DNA of 39,059 nt from assembly GCA_028821515.1 (NCBI GenBank), contig JAPPGA010000045.1, forward strand, positions 1 to 39,059, read 5' to 3'. The stretch is from Gammaproteobacteria bacterium. GTDB taxonomy: Bacteria > Pseudomonadota > Gammaproteobacteria > Pseudomonadales > Azotimanducaceae. The notes below the pieces were generated by a model. It did no database searches and had not been told where the DNA came from. It saw only the letters and a program-made list of their open reading frames with translations. A program made the translations under genes and the position numbers. Numbering within the stretch: position 1 is the first letter of the stretch; each line of letters starts with the position of its first letter. This document shows, in pieces, positions 1 to 9,282 of this stretch.

Positions 1-194
1 ACTCGCCCAGGCTTCCCCTCGGCCAGCTCATCTTCGGCGCCAACTTCCACCAACCCATCCCCCACCACCAAAGGCGGGCCACGACAGGCTCACTTTCTCA
101 TTGGAATATGCTGGAGAACAAACCTCGGGCCGACCTCGGGCCGCAGGCCATCACGGAGCATGCTCTGAGTCGTCGATTGGGCGATGAGAAGTTG

Positions 195-1763
195 CTACGC
201 GCCCTTTTGGGCTGACCTTCGTAGCCACTCTGACTGGTCGACCGCTACTCGGCTGAGCGTGTCTGCGAAAACCTGAGCGATTCGTTGAGCAAACTCAGCC
301 TTCAATTCGCCCAGCCACTCGTATTCGTTGCCATCGGCATCTACGAAAACGAACGCTTGGTTTGAATCGTCCTTTTGCGCGACTACGGAATAGCGAACAG
401 AGTCCGGTTCAAATTCGCGGATTTCCCAGCCCGATGCGTCCAAGCCGATTCCACGCCGTCGATAGCTGCCATCGGCCTTGACGATAAGCTGTTCTTGACC
501 TCGGCGTGGTTCACCTAAAGGGAGAAAGGCGAAGGACGTCTTCTTACTCAACCTTACGCTGTCGCACCTTGGACGTACGCATACAAGCTGTGCGGCCTGA
601 CACTTGTCGTCTGCTTCGCCTCGCCGCCCAACCACAGTTCCTAGGCACAGTGTGGGCGGTGGTGCGTTGAAAACGGTGCGCGAAGTAATTATCCAGGCCA
701 GCTCCTCGTCGAGTTCCTGACCACCACCACCGAAGCCCGTTGACAAGCACTCGAACTCGTTCTTGCCCAACACGTTCTGGTTGCTCAGCCCGGCCTTGGC
801 AAGCGCCAGCGCTTGATCGTTAGTCAGGCTCTTTTGTCCGAACCGAAAGTTCTCTGGTGGATCCCCAGCACGTTTGCGTATCCAGCCTGCTACCGCCCTT
901 TCGCCCGCTGGCGACTGATCAGCGACCGCATAGTCCATGAGGCCGCGCAACTCCTCGGCCACATGGTTCACCATCTGTCGTTCCGCATCGTCTGGATTCG
1001 GCAGGCAGGTACGGTGAGCGAGAAACGCCGGGTCGAGCCTCGAACAGAACCTGTCGAGAACCATGTGGGCGCACTCGCGCACAGCGGTGAGCGACGTCAG
1101 CGCGATGCTTGGCAGGAGACCAGTGGTCATTTCCGAGAAGTCATCGACCAGCCGATTGGGCAGTTCCTCCTCCTCGACCCTCCGATCCCGAAGAGCAGTG
1201 GGGACGTTCACGCTTGGCTTGGCGTACAACACGACCCGACCGTGGCGGTACACGACAGTCGCTGCTCCAGAGACTTGCGGATTAAAGCCAACCCGACGCA
1301 ATTCGCCCTCAATGGCCTCTCGGATGGCTACCAAGTCGGCTTCACCGGTATAGAAGGCAACAAGCCGCAAGGCGTTTCGGTCGATTTCGCCGGTCACAAT
1401 GTCCTTGAGCAACTTCAGCGCATACTCTGAATCATCGTCCTTGAGTCGCCAGTCCAGCACGACGATGTCAGCCTGCCTGATCGCGTCCATGGCCGTTTCG
1501 GTGGGTCCAATCACACCGCAGATCACCCCCAATTCGGAGAACGCGTCGATGACGCCCTTCGTGTACAGGCTATGGCTGCCCGACCCGCCTTTAGCAGCTT
1601 CATCACCAACCGGTTTTCGTGGCTGCCGAGTTGGTGTTTCGACGCCTCTGACACGCGCAATATCGTCTGCCGACATGAGGGCCTCGTCGTCTACGACGAT
1701 GGCCGTCTGAAGGAACCGTTTCACGAGCCCCCGGCAATGTTCGGCAAACGCGTCGGCGCTCAT
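195..1763 (-). CDS. Response-receiver protein of the restriction operon, unknown output domain
   Basis: The N-terminal ~200 residues (522 aa in total from this start) look like a two-component receiver. They carry an acidic pair in VVDDE (D25, D26), a phospho-acceptor aspartate in VVLDW (D104), a threonine in FYTGE (T139) and a lysine-proline in YAKPS (K182). All four conserved receiver positions are therefore present, although the domain holds a larger than usual insertion between the acidic pair and the acceptor. The remaining ~320 residues match no output domain I recognise. It is the last gene of the operon, directly after the GHKL/histidine-kinase gene, so it is inferred to be that kinase's phosphorylation partner. 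Start choice: the ATG at 1763 lies 7 bases after the upstream stop, with GAGGTGAG overlapping that stop. A longer reading from an ATG at 1823 overlaps the kinase gene by 53 bases and lacks a clear ribosome site. Confidence 0.8.
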   Translation of the reverse strand: MSADAFAEHCRGLVKRFLQTAIVVDDEALMSADDIARVRGVETPTRQPRKPVGDEAAKGGSGSHSLYTKGVIDAFSELGVICGVIGPTETAMDAIRQADIVVLDWRLKDDDSEYALKLLKDIVTGEIDRNALRLVAFYTGEADLVAIREAIEGELRRVGFNPQVSGAATVVYRHGRVVLYAKPSVNVPTALRDRRVEEEELPNRLVDDFSEMTTGLLPSIALTSLTAVRECAHMVLDRFCSRLDPAFLAHRTCLPNPDDAERQMVNHVAEELRGLMDYAVADQSPAGERAVAGWIRKRAGDPPENFRFGQKSLTNDQALALAKAGLSNQNVLGKNEFECLSTGFGGGGQELDEELAWIITSRTVFNAPPPTLCLGTVVGRRGEADDKCQAAQLVCVRPRCDSVRLSKKTSFAFLPLGEPRRGQEQLIVKADGSYRRRGIGLDASGWEIREFEPDSVRYSVVAQKDDSNQAFVFVDADGNEYEWLGELKAEFAQRIAQVFADTLSRVAVDQSEWLRRSAQKGA

Positions 1764-1770
1764 CTGGGTC

Positions 1771-4719
1771 TCACTCACCTCGATCTGCTGGCTCAAGTGC
1801 GAACGTCGCGCCGTCATCGCCATCCAGGAGCAACAGTTCCCATCCGACGCGCCGGAGGCTCTCGCGGCCGATGTGCAGCCCTAAGCCACGGCCCCCTGGT
1901 TTCCTGGTGAAGCCAAACTCGAAGATGGCATCGCGGTCGCGCACGTTGACCCCGGGTCCCGAATCCTGGACAAGCAGCACTTCGTCCCGTGCATCAAGCC
2001 GAATCCATCGATCACGGTCCGGGTTCTGTTGGGACAGCCAGAAGATGGCATTGTCAACCAAGTTCACAAACACGGGATAGAAGGTCGATGGAAAACCGAC
2101 GAATCGGCTTTCGGCAAACCGTCGACTATGGGAGAACATGATGGAGTGGCGCTGGAACCTCGCCCGGAACAACTCTTCCAAGAACTCGTAGATCTCCGAG
2201 CCGACGATCTCGACCTCTTTCCGATACAACCGTCGCTGAAGAGGCGTAAAGAGCGTCAGGTATCCGTCCAAGTGATCGAAGCTCGTTCGTATGTTGTTGT
2301 AGAGTTCGCGAAGGCCCGAGTTCGCGTCGGCCCATGCCCGGAGGCGGCGCAGGTTGTTGCGTACCGAGCGAATCGTCCCGGAGAACTCGTGGCTGATGAT
2401 TTCAATTGCCGTGCCAATCTGAGCAAGGTGCATGTCTGCTTCCTTCTCCTCCTCGAGAAGAACGTTCCGTTGCTCGATCACCATTAGCTGATCTGCTGCA
2501 GAGTTCTCCCCGGTTGTGTCGATCGCCTGAAGCTGGTCAAGAATCGACAGCAGCAAGGTAGATTGGTCATCCGTCACTTCGAGGATTCGCTGCTCCATCG
2601 CGTCACGGATCTCGACGAACGTCTCATCGGGCAGGTCAGAGAAGTCGGCGCGCTGGAATTCGCTTACGACGGAACGCAATTCGGTCTCCACAGCCCGTAG
2701 AGAGTCTCGCGCGACTTGGCCGACCTCTGCGGCAACGTCATCGGCCTTGGTCCTGACTGCCTTGCTGCTATCCCCTGTAGCCTTCCTCACTTCGCGCCCC
2801 AAGTCTTGGAGTGCGGCTTCCGTTCTAATGCGGCGGTCGATCATCAGCCTGGCTTTTTCCGCCTCCTCGCCGACCATATCGGCGATGAGTTCTCGTGTGG
2901 GGCGGAACACGTTCTGTTGTAGTGATGCGAACTCCGAGTTGTAGATACTCCAGTCACGCAAGGTCGACTTGCTCAGGCCGATGCGCGGGCGGGCAATCCG
3001 ATAGCGATTCTCCAAGTTTCTGATTTCCGCATACGCTTCCCGCTCGAGCGCGACGACCTCGCTTGCCGCTTGCCGCTTGTCAGTCTTGCCGCTTGTCACC
3101 GCGAGTTGCTCTGCAACGCGTTCGCCCAAAGCCAGCGCCTGGTCTTGCGGCTCATTCCTCGCCAGTTCGTCGAAGAACCCGTGAAGCCGCTCCTCGAATT
3201 TTCGCTTCCGCTCCGAGACCTGTCTCTCTCGTCGTCGTCGCACCGCGTCTTCCTTCGACAACTCCTCCTTGCGGTCACCGAAAGTGTCACTGTAGACGCC
3301 GTCCTTGCGGAAGAAATCCGCCGCAGCGTGGAGCAGGAAATTCTTGAGTATGGCCTTGAACTGGCGGTATGCCTTGTTCTCCTGAAACCCCTCCCGTCCA
3401 GCCTTCTCGCGCAGCCCGCGATTGCGCTCGGCGTCGATCTCAACGAAACCGAACATCTTTCGGTGCGAGAAGTAGTAGTAGGCCATACCCTTAGTCCGCC
3501 GAAACTCAATGTCCAGCCAGTCGTAGTCCGTGTCACCGTATGGAAGTACACGGATGCCGTTTCGATAGATATAGAGCCCCCCGAGTTTCTCGGTCTTCGC
3601 GGCCAAGGTTGCGTACTCCTGGTATGGCATCGTCGAGTGTCGGCTCTCTCCTTCGAACGCGGCGAAATCGATGCGGAACGGGCCGCAGTCCGTCCGCCTG
3701 CCGCGGGCGTCACCCCAAGGGATTACATGGTCCTCGACGACCTCTCCGTAGATGGATACCAGACCCCGGAATTGACCGTGATCGTCGAAGTCCCCCTTGA
3801 TCCTATGGTCCGCGTTCTCAAATTCGTCTGGAAGGAAAAAATCCTCGGTGGCAATCAGGTCTTCAGCGTCGTCATCCGTCTTGTGGTCGCGGAATGCGGT
3901 ACGGATAACGCTTGTCGAACCCGGTGCCATCGTGTTGCTGAAACCGAGTAAAGCCTTCCTTAGCGGTGTGGCCTTTTCCGTCGCCCTATCTGTCCTTGGA
4001 TCGCCGTCGATGTCCTCTGGCAGGAGGTCTGAACTGGGCTTGATTAGGAAGTGTGTTCCGCTGCCCGTACGGAGGGAAAGAGCTGGTGCATATGTATCGA
4101 CTTCGACCGGGTCGACGTCGAACGACGATAGTTCCTTCTCCAGACCTCGTTGATGATCCTCCCGTCCTTTAGGCGTCAGTGATACGCAGGTTGCCCGGAA
4201 CTCCGCGACCATCTCCGCGATCTCGGTCACCGTGGGCAATGTGCCACCCGGGAAGGAGCGTAGCGGCACATCGATCTCGTCCAAGTCCACGCGGGGCCAT
4301 TCAAATATCCCCCAGTTGAGAAAAGCGGCAGTCAAATCGGACAAGCCATCCGACATCTTCGCCCTTGTCAGCACCAGCACCTGTGCACCTATCGTGGCGA
4401 TGGCAAGGCGCCCGATGCCTTTCTCTCCTAGCATCGGACGGGTTTCCATATGGGGATTGCGCGAAGGCATCTGAGCAGGATCGAACTTGCTTTCCGTACC
4501 TATGGTGAGCCATCGGCTAACGAACTCCTCACGCGTCATCCCCATGCCGTCGTCCCGGAGCACGAAGAGTCCGTCCGAGCGGTAGTAGTCAATCTCCACG
4601 CAGCTTGCATACGCATCGTGCGCATTCTTGAACAACTCGCTGATGGCCGTTGGAATGCCCGCGATTTGCTGTCTTCCGAGCATATCGATGGTTCGTGCCC
4701 GGGCCTTGAACGTGGCCAT
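1771..4719 (-). CDS. Double-GHKL protein: MORC/Hsp90-like ATPase fused to a histidine kinase module
   Basis: 982 residues with two ATP-binding GHKL modules. The N-terminal one has SELFKNAHDA (E28, N32), RDDGMGM (D57) and GEKGIGR (98-104), the pattern of MORC, Hsp90 and MutL ATPases. It is followed by a transducer-like region (about 300-460) with YIYRNG and LREKAGREGF. Residues about 480-760 are charged and probably coiled coil. The C-terminal ~220 residues form a histidine kinase: H-box IISHEFSGT (H777), N-box NLVDNA (N886, N890), DSGPG (919-923) and GRGLGLHI (943-950). No transmembrane segment is seen, so it should be cytoplasmic. The start ATG overlaps the methyltransferase stop by one base (TGATG). 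MutL/MORC-type ATPases in restriction-modification operons have been described by Iyer and colleagues. Combination with an intact kinase core and a receiver neighbour suggests that ATP-driven DNA or damage sensing feeds a phosphorelay; this is inference. Confidence 0.85.
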   Translation of the reverse strand: MATFKARARTIDMLGRQQIAGIPTAISELFKNAHDAYASCVEIDYYRSDGLFVLRDDGMGMTREEFVSRWLTIGTESKFDPAQMPSRNPHMETRPMLGEKGIGRLAIATIGAQVLVLTRAKMSDGLSDLTAAFLNWGIFEWPRVDLDEIDVPLRSFPGGTLPTVTEIAEMVAEFRATCVSLTPKGREDHQRGLEKELSSFDVDPVEVDTYAPALSLRTGSGTHFLIKPSSDLLPEDIDGDPRTDRATEKATPLRKALLGFSNTMAPGSTSVIRTAFRDHKTDDDAEDLIATEDFFLPDEFENADHRIKGDFDDHGQFRGLVSIYGEVVEDHVIPWGDARGRRTDCGPFRIDFAAFEGESRHSTMPYQEYATLAAKTEKLGGLYIYRNGIRVLPYGDTDYDWLDIEFRRTKGMAYYYFSHRKMFGFVEIDAERNRGLREKAGREGFQENKAYRQFKAILKNFLLHAAADFFRKDGVYSDTFGDRKEELSKEDAVRRRRERQVSERKRKFEERLHGFFDELARNEPQDQALALGERVAEQLAVTSGKTDKRQAASEVVALEREAYAEIRNLENRYRIARPRIGLSKSTLRDWSIYNSEFASLQQNVFRPTRELIADMVGEEAEKARLMIDRRIRTEAALQDLGREVRKATGDSSKAVRTKADDVAAEVGQVARDSLRAVETELRSVVSEFQRADFSDLPDETFVEIRDAMEQRILEVTDDQSTLLLSILDQLQAIDTTGENSAADQLMVIEQRNVLLEEEKEADMHLAQIGTAIEIISHEFSGTIRSVRNNLRRLRAWADANSGLRELYNNIRTSFDHLDGYLTLFTPLQRRLYRKEVEIVGSEIYEFLEELFRARFQRHSIMFSHSRRFAESRFVGFPSTFYPVFVNLVDNAIFWLSQQNPDRDRWIRLDARDEVLLVQDSGPGVNVRDRDAIFEFGFTRKPGGRGLGLHIGRESLRRVGWELLLLDGDDGATFALEPADRGE

Positions 4720-5804
4720 CAGGACATCACCTCCGCGTCCCTCAGATGGGTTATGAAATGCCCTCCAATAACCTCCGCCAGCCGAACGGGGACGGCGTTG
4801 CCAATCTGTCTGGCCATCGCGGCAAGGCTACCTTCAAACACGAACTCGTCAGGGAATGTCTGTAGGCATGCGGCCTCGCGGACACTGATGGCGCGATGCT
4901 GCTCGGGGTGACCGAATCTCCCGTTGGAGTAGCTGATGCATCTAGTAGTCAAGCCAGAGGCGGGAGCGTCCCAAGTCATGCGACCGTACACATCGCTGTA
5001 GCCTGAAAAGTCCTTGTGGCAGTCCAACTTGAGGTTGTCAGGCCAGTCCCGATGGCCGCCGCCCTCTGGAGTCGATTGGATCCGCTTGAGATTGAGGGCC
5101 GAGAGTCCGGCAGCGCGATGATTGGGTACACCTGAATACTCTTCGCCGGCCTCGATGGGCGGCAAATGCGCAATCCAGTCCCTGACCGTTTCATAGCGCT
5201 CGTTGGGTGTTCCCGGGCCGTGGGTCTCGGAGGGCAGTTGAATCTCCCCGTGCCGGCTTCCCAACAGGACGAGCCGGCGACGGCTCTGCGGTACGCCGTA
5301 CTTCATCAGGCGGATCGACCGAAAGTCCACGGCGTATCCGCACGCATCCAAACGTTTGAGGAACGTGTCAAACGGCTGGCTGCTGCTGTCGAAGTGCTGA
5401 AGGCCGGGAACGTTCTCCACGAATACGAGGTCGGGAGCACACATTTCGACGAAATCAGCGAAACGAAGCAACAGTGGAACCCGATCATCATCTTCCAAGT
5501 CACGGTGGGTCGTGTTTTGCCTTGTGAACGGCTGGCACGGCGCACAGCCGCAGAAGAGAACTGGGCTCGGTCTAGCGGCCTCCACCTGTCCCTTTACTTG
5601 GTCGGCTACCGAGGTGGTTTGGATGTCCGCCAACTCGAAGTGGACATCGGGGAAATTGCCCTTGTACGTTCGCTCGGCCTCCTGGTCACAGTCCAGCGCG
5701 AAGACGACATCCATTCCTGCGGCCTGGAAGCCGCAGCTCGCTCCGCCACAGCCCGAAAAGAAGTCGAATACTCTGACGTTCTCGGTTTGCCTGGTCGTTT
5801 CCAT
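4719..5804 (-). CDS. DNA (cytosine-5) methyltransferase
   Basis: 361 residues with the ordered motifs of the C5 methyltransferase family. Motif I is FDFFSGCGGAS at the N-terminus. Motif IV is APCQPF with the catalytic cysteine C90, motif VI is FVENVPG (E130), motif VIII is PQSRRR, and motif X is QIGNAVPV near the C-terminus. The variable target-recognition part lies between motifs VIII and IX, roughly residues 185-285. It should transfer a methyl group from S-adenosylmethionine to cytosine in a sequence that cannot be read from the protein. The ATG at 5804 is 5 bases after the mod stop and has GGGGTG 7 bases upstream, so it is preferred to a TTG at 5819 that would overlap mod. It lies between mod and the GHKL kinase, tightly coupled to both, so it belongs to the same transcript rather than being an orphan enzyme. 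Confidence 0.93.
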   Translation of the reverse strand: METTRQTENVRVFDFFSGCGGASCGFQAAGMDVVFALDCDQEAERTYKGNFPDVHFELADIQTTSVADQVKGQVEAARPSPVLFCGCAPCQPFTRQNTTHRDLEDDDRVPLLLRFADFVEMCAPDLVFVENVPGLQHFDSSSQPFDTFLKRLDACGYAVDFRSIRLMKYGVPQSRRRLVLLGSRHGEIQLPSETHGPGTPNERYETVRDWIAHLPPIEAGEEYSGVPNHRAAGLSALNLKRIQSTPEGGGHRDWPDNLKLDCHKDFSGYSDVYGRMTWDAPASGLTTRCISYSNGRFGHPEQHRAISVREAACLQTFPDEFVFEGSLAAMARQIGNAVPVRLAEVIGGHFITHLRDAEVMS

Positions 5805-5808
5805 CGCG

Positions 5809-8733
5809 TCACACCCCAAAGACCTTCATCACCTCGTCACCCAGGTGGTTGATGACCTTCACGGCGATACGCCCCGTGGACGGTTTCGGGAAGGGGCGCG
5901 AGGTGTCGCTGTGCAACGTTTCCCAGGCGTCTGGGTCGATCTCTGCCTTCAGCGTGGTCTTGAGGGACTTGTATGGGTCCCCCGCACCAAGGAAATAGGC
6001 TTGGCGTACGAAAAAGCTCTCTTCATTGTAATCGGTGTCGACGAACCAGCATGCGATGCCTTCGGGGCCGTCGCTTCGAACTTCGCCAGCCGAGGGATCA
6101 AAGACATCGACGCCGTTGATCCTTACCTGTATCCAGTCGTTTTGGCCGTTGTCGCTGGCGGCAGGTTCGACTTCGATATCGGGCTCGCCGAAGATCACGA
6201 ACAGATTCGCCGTGTCCGTCTTCTTGAGGTCGTTGGCCATGTGCAAGTCCGCGTTCATACGTGCCTTCAGCACTGGAACGCGGCCGAGTTGGTTGAACTC
6301 CGTGGCGTGGGCCTCGTAGTTGAAGGCGCAGGCGATGAGGGCTTCAAAACCGGCGTCGGCGGCTTCGCGCGTGGCACGTACCAGGTCCGATCGGGAGACA
6401 GTGCCGAACTCGGGGCCGATGAAGATGCCCGCGCGACGCTCCTGGTTCTCACCTCCTTCAAGATAGCGACCCTCAGCGCAAACCAGGGCACCAGGCCATG
6501 GCTCCAGAGAAGAGAATGTGATTCGACCCGCCTTCCGGGCCTGTTGCACACCGGCGGCGCGGAGGTTCTCCAGGATTACATGGGCGAAGTCGCTGCGAGA
6601 GACGTCCGTGCCGAGGTCGTAGCTGGCGGCTGCCTCTGCGAGGACCAATTCGTCGTTCTCGTCGAGCGCGGCCAAGCGGTGAGGCGACAGGCTTTCGACG
6701 GTGAACGGGCCGGCGACCCGGACCTTCTTGTTGTCCTGGTACGGCCTGTCATAGAGATGCTCGTACTCAGCGCGCACCGCGATGCAAGCATCAATCTCGC
6801 GCTGACGGGCGATGCGGGCTTCCCAAAAGCGGGCGTGCGCCTTGCGCGCAGCATCGTTCCAGCTTGGCTCCGGTTCGCGAGGTACTTCCCACTCAAGGAA
6901 TTCATTGACGAGGGCAGGCTCGCCAGACGGAAGGGCTATGGTGCTCCCTTCGGCGTAGGTGAAGTCAATGCACTCTCCTTTGCGGCCTCCGACTTCGACC
7001 AAAAAAGGAGTGGATTGACCGCGCAGGACCCGGTTGAGATCCCTAAGAGCCGCATTGACCGCAGGCTGCATCCTCTCGAAAATGACGTTGATTTCCGTGT
7101 TGTTGGCGATTGACTTCAGCGTGACGTGCGGTACGCGCTGGTACACGAAGCCCTGCCGGATGTCGCCGTAAGTCGGTGCTTCAGACGGTGTCTTGTGCGA
7201 GAGTTCGGCCTCCTTGCGCTGGCCCTCCGAACTGTCTGCCAACAGGTAGTAGGCGTAGCGTGCACCCATGACCCGCGAGCGTGCAAGTGCCAACGCAACG
7301 CGGGAGGTGTCGATGGTGATCCAGCGACGACCCCACTGCTCGGCGACATAGGCAGTGGTGCCCGCCCCGCAGGTAGGGTCGAGAACGAGGTCGCCAGGGT
7401 CAGTCGTCATTAGCACACAACGCGTCACGATCTTCTGATGAGTCTGAACAACGTAAACCTTCGCGTCCGAAAAGCCAGCGGCCGTGTCAGTCCATGTGTT
7501 TTCCATTTGCCGCATAGGCGAATCAAGAAAGTATTGGCGAAAATAGGTAGACACACCAAGACAGATAAGTCGATTTGCCTTGATGAGGTTTTGCATTCCA
7601 GCCTCGTTTGTGCGCCAGCTTTTCCGCCCTCTCGGCTGGACCACCTGACCCATCAAGGAAAACTCAAACGTGCATGTGGGCGTGTAGCCGGAGGACTTTA
7701 GGTCTGATCGCTTGAATATGCCCGAAGGGTCATCGGGAGTCTCGTTTAGCTTCGAGAACCAACCGGATCCATCATCAAAGAACACAAACTCCGGCTCTTC
7801 CTCCATCGGCCTCTCAATCTGGATATTTCGGTACTTGATTTGCTCCTTGTCTTTCGCGTACCAAACAATGTGGTCGTATACGTTAGACAGACCACGAGAA
7901 CCAAGAGGAGTAAGAGCCCGGTAATGAATCTCGGAGAAGAAATTCTCTGCCCCAAATACCTCATCCACCAGCGCCCGCACCCGATGAACATTCTCATCAC
8001 CGATCTGCACGAAGATGCTTCCGCTCTCTGTCAACAGATCCCGCGCAACCGTCAGCCGATCTCGCAGGTACGTCATATACGAGTGAGCCCCGTCTCGCCA
8101 CGTGTCCCGGAACGCCTTGACCTGTTCCGGCTCGCGCGTGATGTGTTCCGCCTTGCCGTCCTTCACATCTCGGCTGGTGGTCGACCACTGGAAGTTCGAG
8201 TTGAACTTGATCCCGTACGGCGGGTCCATGTAGATGCACTGCACTTTGCCCCGGAGCCCTTCACGTTCGGCAAGCGACGCCATCACCTGCAGGGAGTCGC
8301 CGAGAATCATGCGGTTCGACCAGTTGGCATCGTGCTGGTAGAACTCTGTCCTGGCATCGTCGTCGGGCAAACCATTGAAGTCGCCAAACAGGTCGGTTTG
8401 GAACCCTGACTCAACCGCTCTCTGTTCGGCTCTCGCTTGACGGCTCATGCGGGCGAGATCGTCGATCAGCACTTTGGGGTGGACTTTCTCCTGGATGAAC
8501 AACGGCGGTGCCTGCACCACGAGATCCGACCAGTCCTGGACGTCCTTGCCCCGCCAGACGAGTTGAGGATCCAAGTCGGCGTTGCGGCGCTCGTAGGCAA
8601 CGCGAATGGGTTCCTGATCATCCGAGCGCATAACCGGCTGGTATTCGGCAGTCGGAATATTGCGGCGTTTTGCACCTTCGTGGGTGATTGTCTCCACAGA
8701 TTTGCGTGCCCGCCTGCTGGTTCTTCTGGCCAC
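5809..8733 (-). CDS. mod: Type III-like adenine-specific DNA methyltransferase (Mod)
   Basis: 974 residues. The amino-methyltransferase motifs come in beta-class order: DPPY at 170-173, a long target-recognition region, then the AdoMet motif DPTCGAGTT from residue 452. This order is typical of type III Mod subunits, which methylate adenine N6. A long C-terminal extension (about 500-974) contains a stretch with VAGPFTVESL and an alpha/beta region ending near FVIFGEPDIEV, commonly seen in Mod proteins paired with separate Res proteins. The start is a GTG with AGGGGA 6 bases upstream, overlapping the TAG of the preceding gene. The DNA for the target-recognition region is conspicuously AT-rich (43-53% GC in the 60-base lines sampled between 7441 and 7860, against 63-72% in flanking lines), suggesting replacement by recombination. 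It is expected to pair with the Res protein encoded two genes upstream in the operon. Confidence 0.9.
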   Translation of the reverse strand: MARRTSRRARKSVETITHEGAKRRNIPTAEYQPVMRSDDQEPIRVAYERRNADLDPQLVWRGKDVQDWSDLVVQAPPLFIQEKVHPKVLIDDLARMSRQARAEQRAVESGFQTDLFGDFNGLPDDDARTEFYQHDANWSNRMILGDSLQVMASLAEREGLRGKVQCIYMDPPYGIKFNSNFQWSTTSRDVKDGKAEHITREPEQVKAFRDTWRDGAHSYMTYLRDRLTVARDLLTESGSIFVQIGDENVHRVRALVDEVFGAENFFSEIHYRALTPLGSRGLSNVYDHIVWYAKDKEQIKYRNIQIERPMEEEPEFVFFDDGSGWFSKLNETPDDPSGIFKRSDLKSSGYTPTCTFEFSLMGQVVQPRGRKSWRTNEAGMQNLIKANRLICLGVSTYFRQYFLDSPMRQMENTWTDTAAGFSDAKVYVVQTHQKIVTRCVLMTTDPGDLVLDPTCGAGTTAYVAEQWGRRWITIDTSRVALALARSRVMGARYAYYLLADSSEGQRKEAELSHKTPSEAPTYGDIRQGFVYQRVPHVTLKSIANNTEINVIFERMQPAVNAALRDLNRVLRGQSTPFLVEVGGRKGECIDFTYAEGSTIALPSGEPALVNEFLEWEVPREPEPSWNDAARKAHARFWEARIARQREIDACIAVRAEYEHLYDRPYQDNKKVRVAGPFTVESLSPHRLAALDENDELVLAEAAASYDLGTDVSRSDFAHVILENLRAAGVQQARKAGRITFSSLEPWPGALVCAEGRYLEGGENQERRAGIFIGPEFGTVSRSDLVRATREAADAGFEALIACAFNYEAHATEFNQLGRVPVLKARMNADLHMANDLKKTDTANLFVIFGEPDIEVEPAASDNGQNDWIQVRINGVDVFDPSAGEVRSDGPEGIACWFVDTDYNEESFFVRQAYFLGAGDPYKSLKTTLKAEIDPDAWETLHSDTSRPFPKPSTGRIAVKVINHLGDEVMKVFGV

Positions 8734-8743
8734 GGCTTATCCC

Positions 8744-9244
8744 CTAGTCCTTGGCATCGACCTGTTCGGCATCGCGGGTGGCCCGCCACCGTACAGAATC
8801 GTCCCCGATATCCATCGGCCCAAGAACGCCTTGCACTATTCGTCGCGCACACCCACGCGCCGCCGGTCCCGCATCATTGAAAGCGCGAATCACAGCTTCG
8901 AGGGTTCGTCCTCGCGTCGGCAACGTCTCGCCACGCCGCGCCCGCTCTACTCCGAGCACCCCGCACGCCTCGTTCAGACGCGTGGGATGGACCAGGTAGA
9001 ACGTGCGGGGTGTTGTCTCACCTTTGGAAACGGAGTCAAACGCCTTGCGGCGTTGACCTGATTGCGCGCTGTGCAACCAATGCCATATCGCTGCCTCGAC
9101 AATCGCCGACTTGCTCGGCAGGCCAAGCCAACCCGGCTCACCGCGTTGCGCTTCCTCGCCGGCGAGCTGCCGTTGAAGAACTTCGAGCAGTGCAATTGCT
9201 TCGCCCGATTGTCGGACCACGACTTTCTGGGTCACAGCCTTCAC
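8744..9244 (-). CDS. Small protein with two tandem ribbon-helix-helix-like repeats, candidate operon regulator
   Basis: 166 residues, not recognised as a named family. Two segments look like copies of one unit. Residues 4-60 run from a hydrophobic strand (QKVVVR) through a helix to LPSKSAIVEAAIWHWL. Residues 78-125 run from TFYLV through a helix to LPTRGRTLEAVIRAF. The shared LP-[ST]-[KR]-x-x-[IL]-x-[EA]-A-x-I pattern after a strand and helix resembles the ribbon-helix-helix DNA-binding fold, so one chain could form an intramolecular pair. The start is GTG; an in-frame stop lies four codons upstream, which excludes a longer form. GGAGGG lies 14 bases upstream, a long spacing. A promoter with symmetric half-sites sits 40-65 bases upstream, consistent with autoregulation. 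It ends 10 bases before mod. Alternatives are an antitoxin for the neighbouring PIN protein, or a restriction-system subunit of unknown role. Confidence 0.6.
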   Translation of the reverse strand: MKAVTQKVVVRQSGEAIALLEVLQRQLAGEEAQRGEPGWLGLPSKSAIVEAAIWHWLHSAQSGQRRKAFDSVSKGETTPRTFYLVHPTRLNEACGVLGVERARRGETLPTRGRTLEAVIRAFNDAGPAARGCARRIVQGVLGPMDIGDDSVRWRATRDAEQVDAKD

Positions 9245-9282
9245 AAGTGCAGATCAATCCCTCCGCGAGATTGGAAGTCGCG

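Noticed and set aside
1-194. Short minus-strand frame near 163-95 (23 codons) after the receiver gene
   Set aside because: Too short, with no ribosome site or recognisable motif; only a local repeat of CTCGGGCCG is visible.
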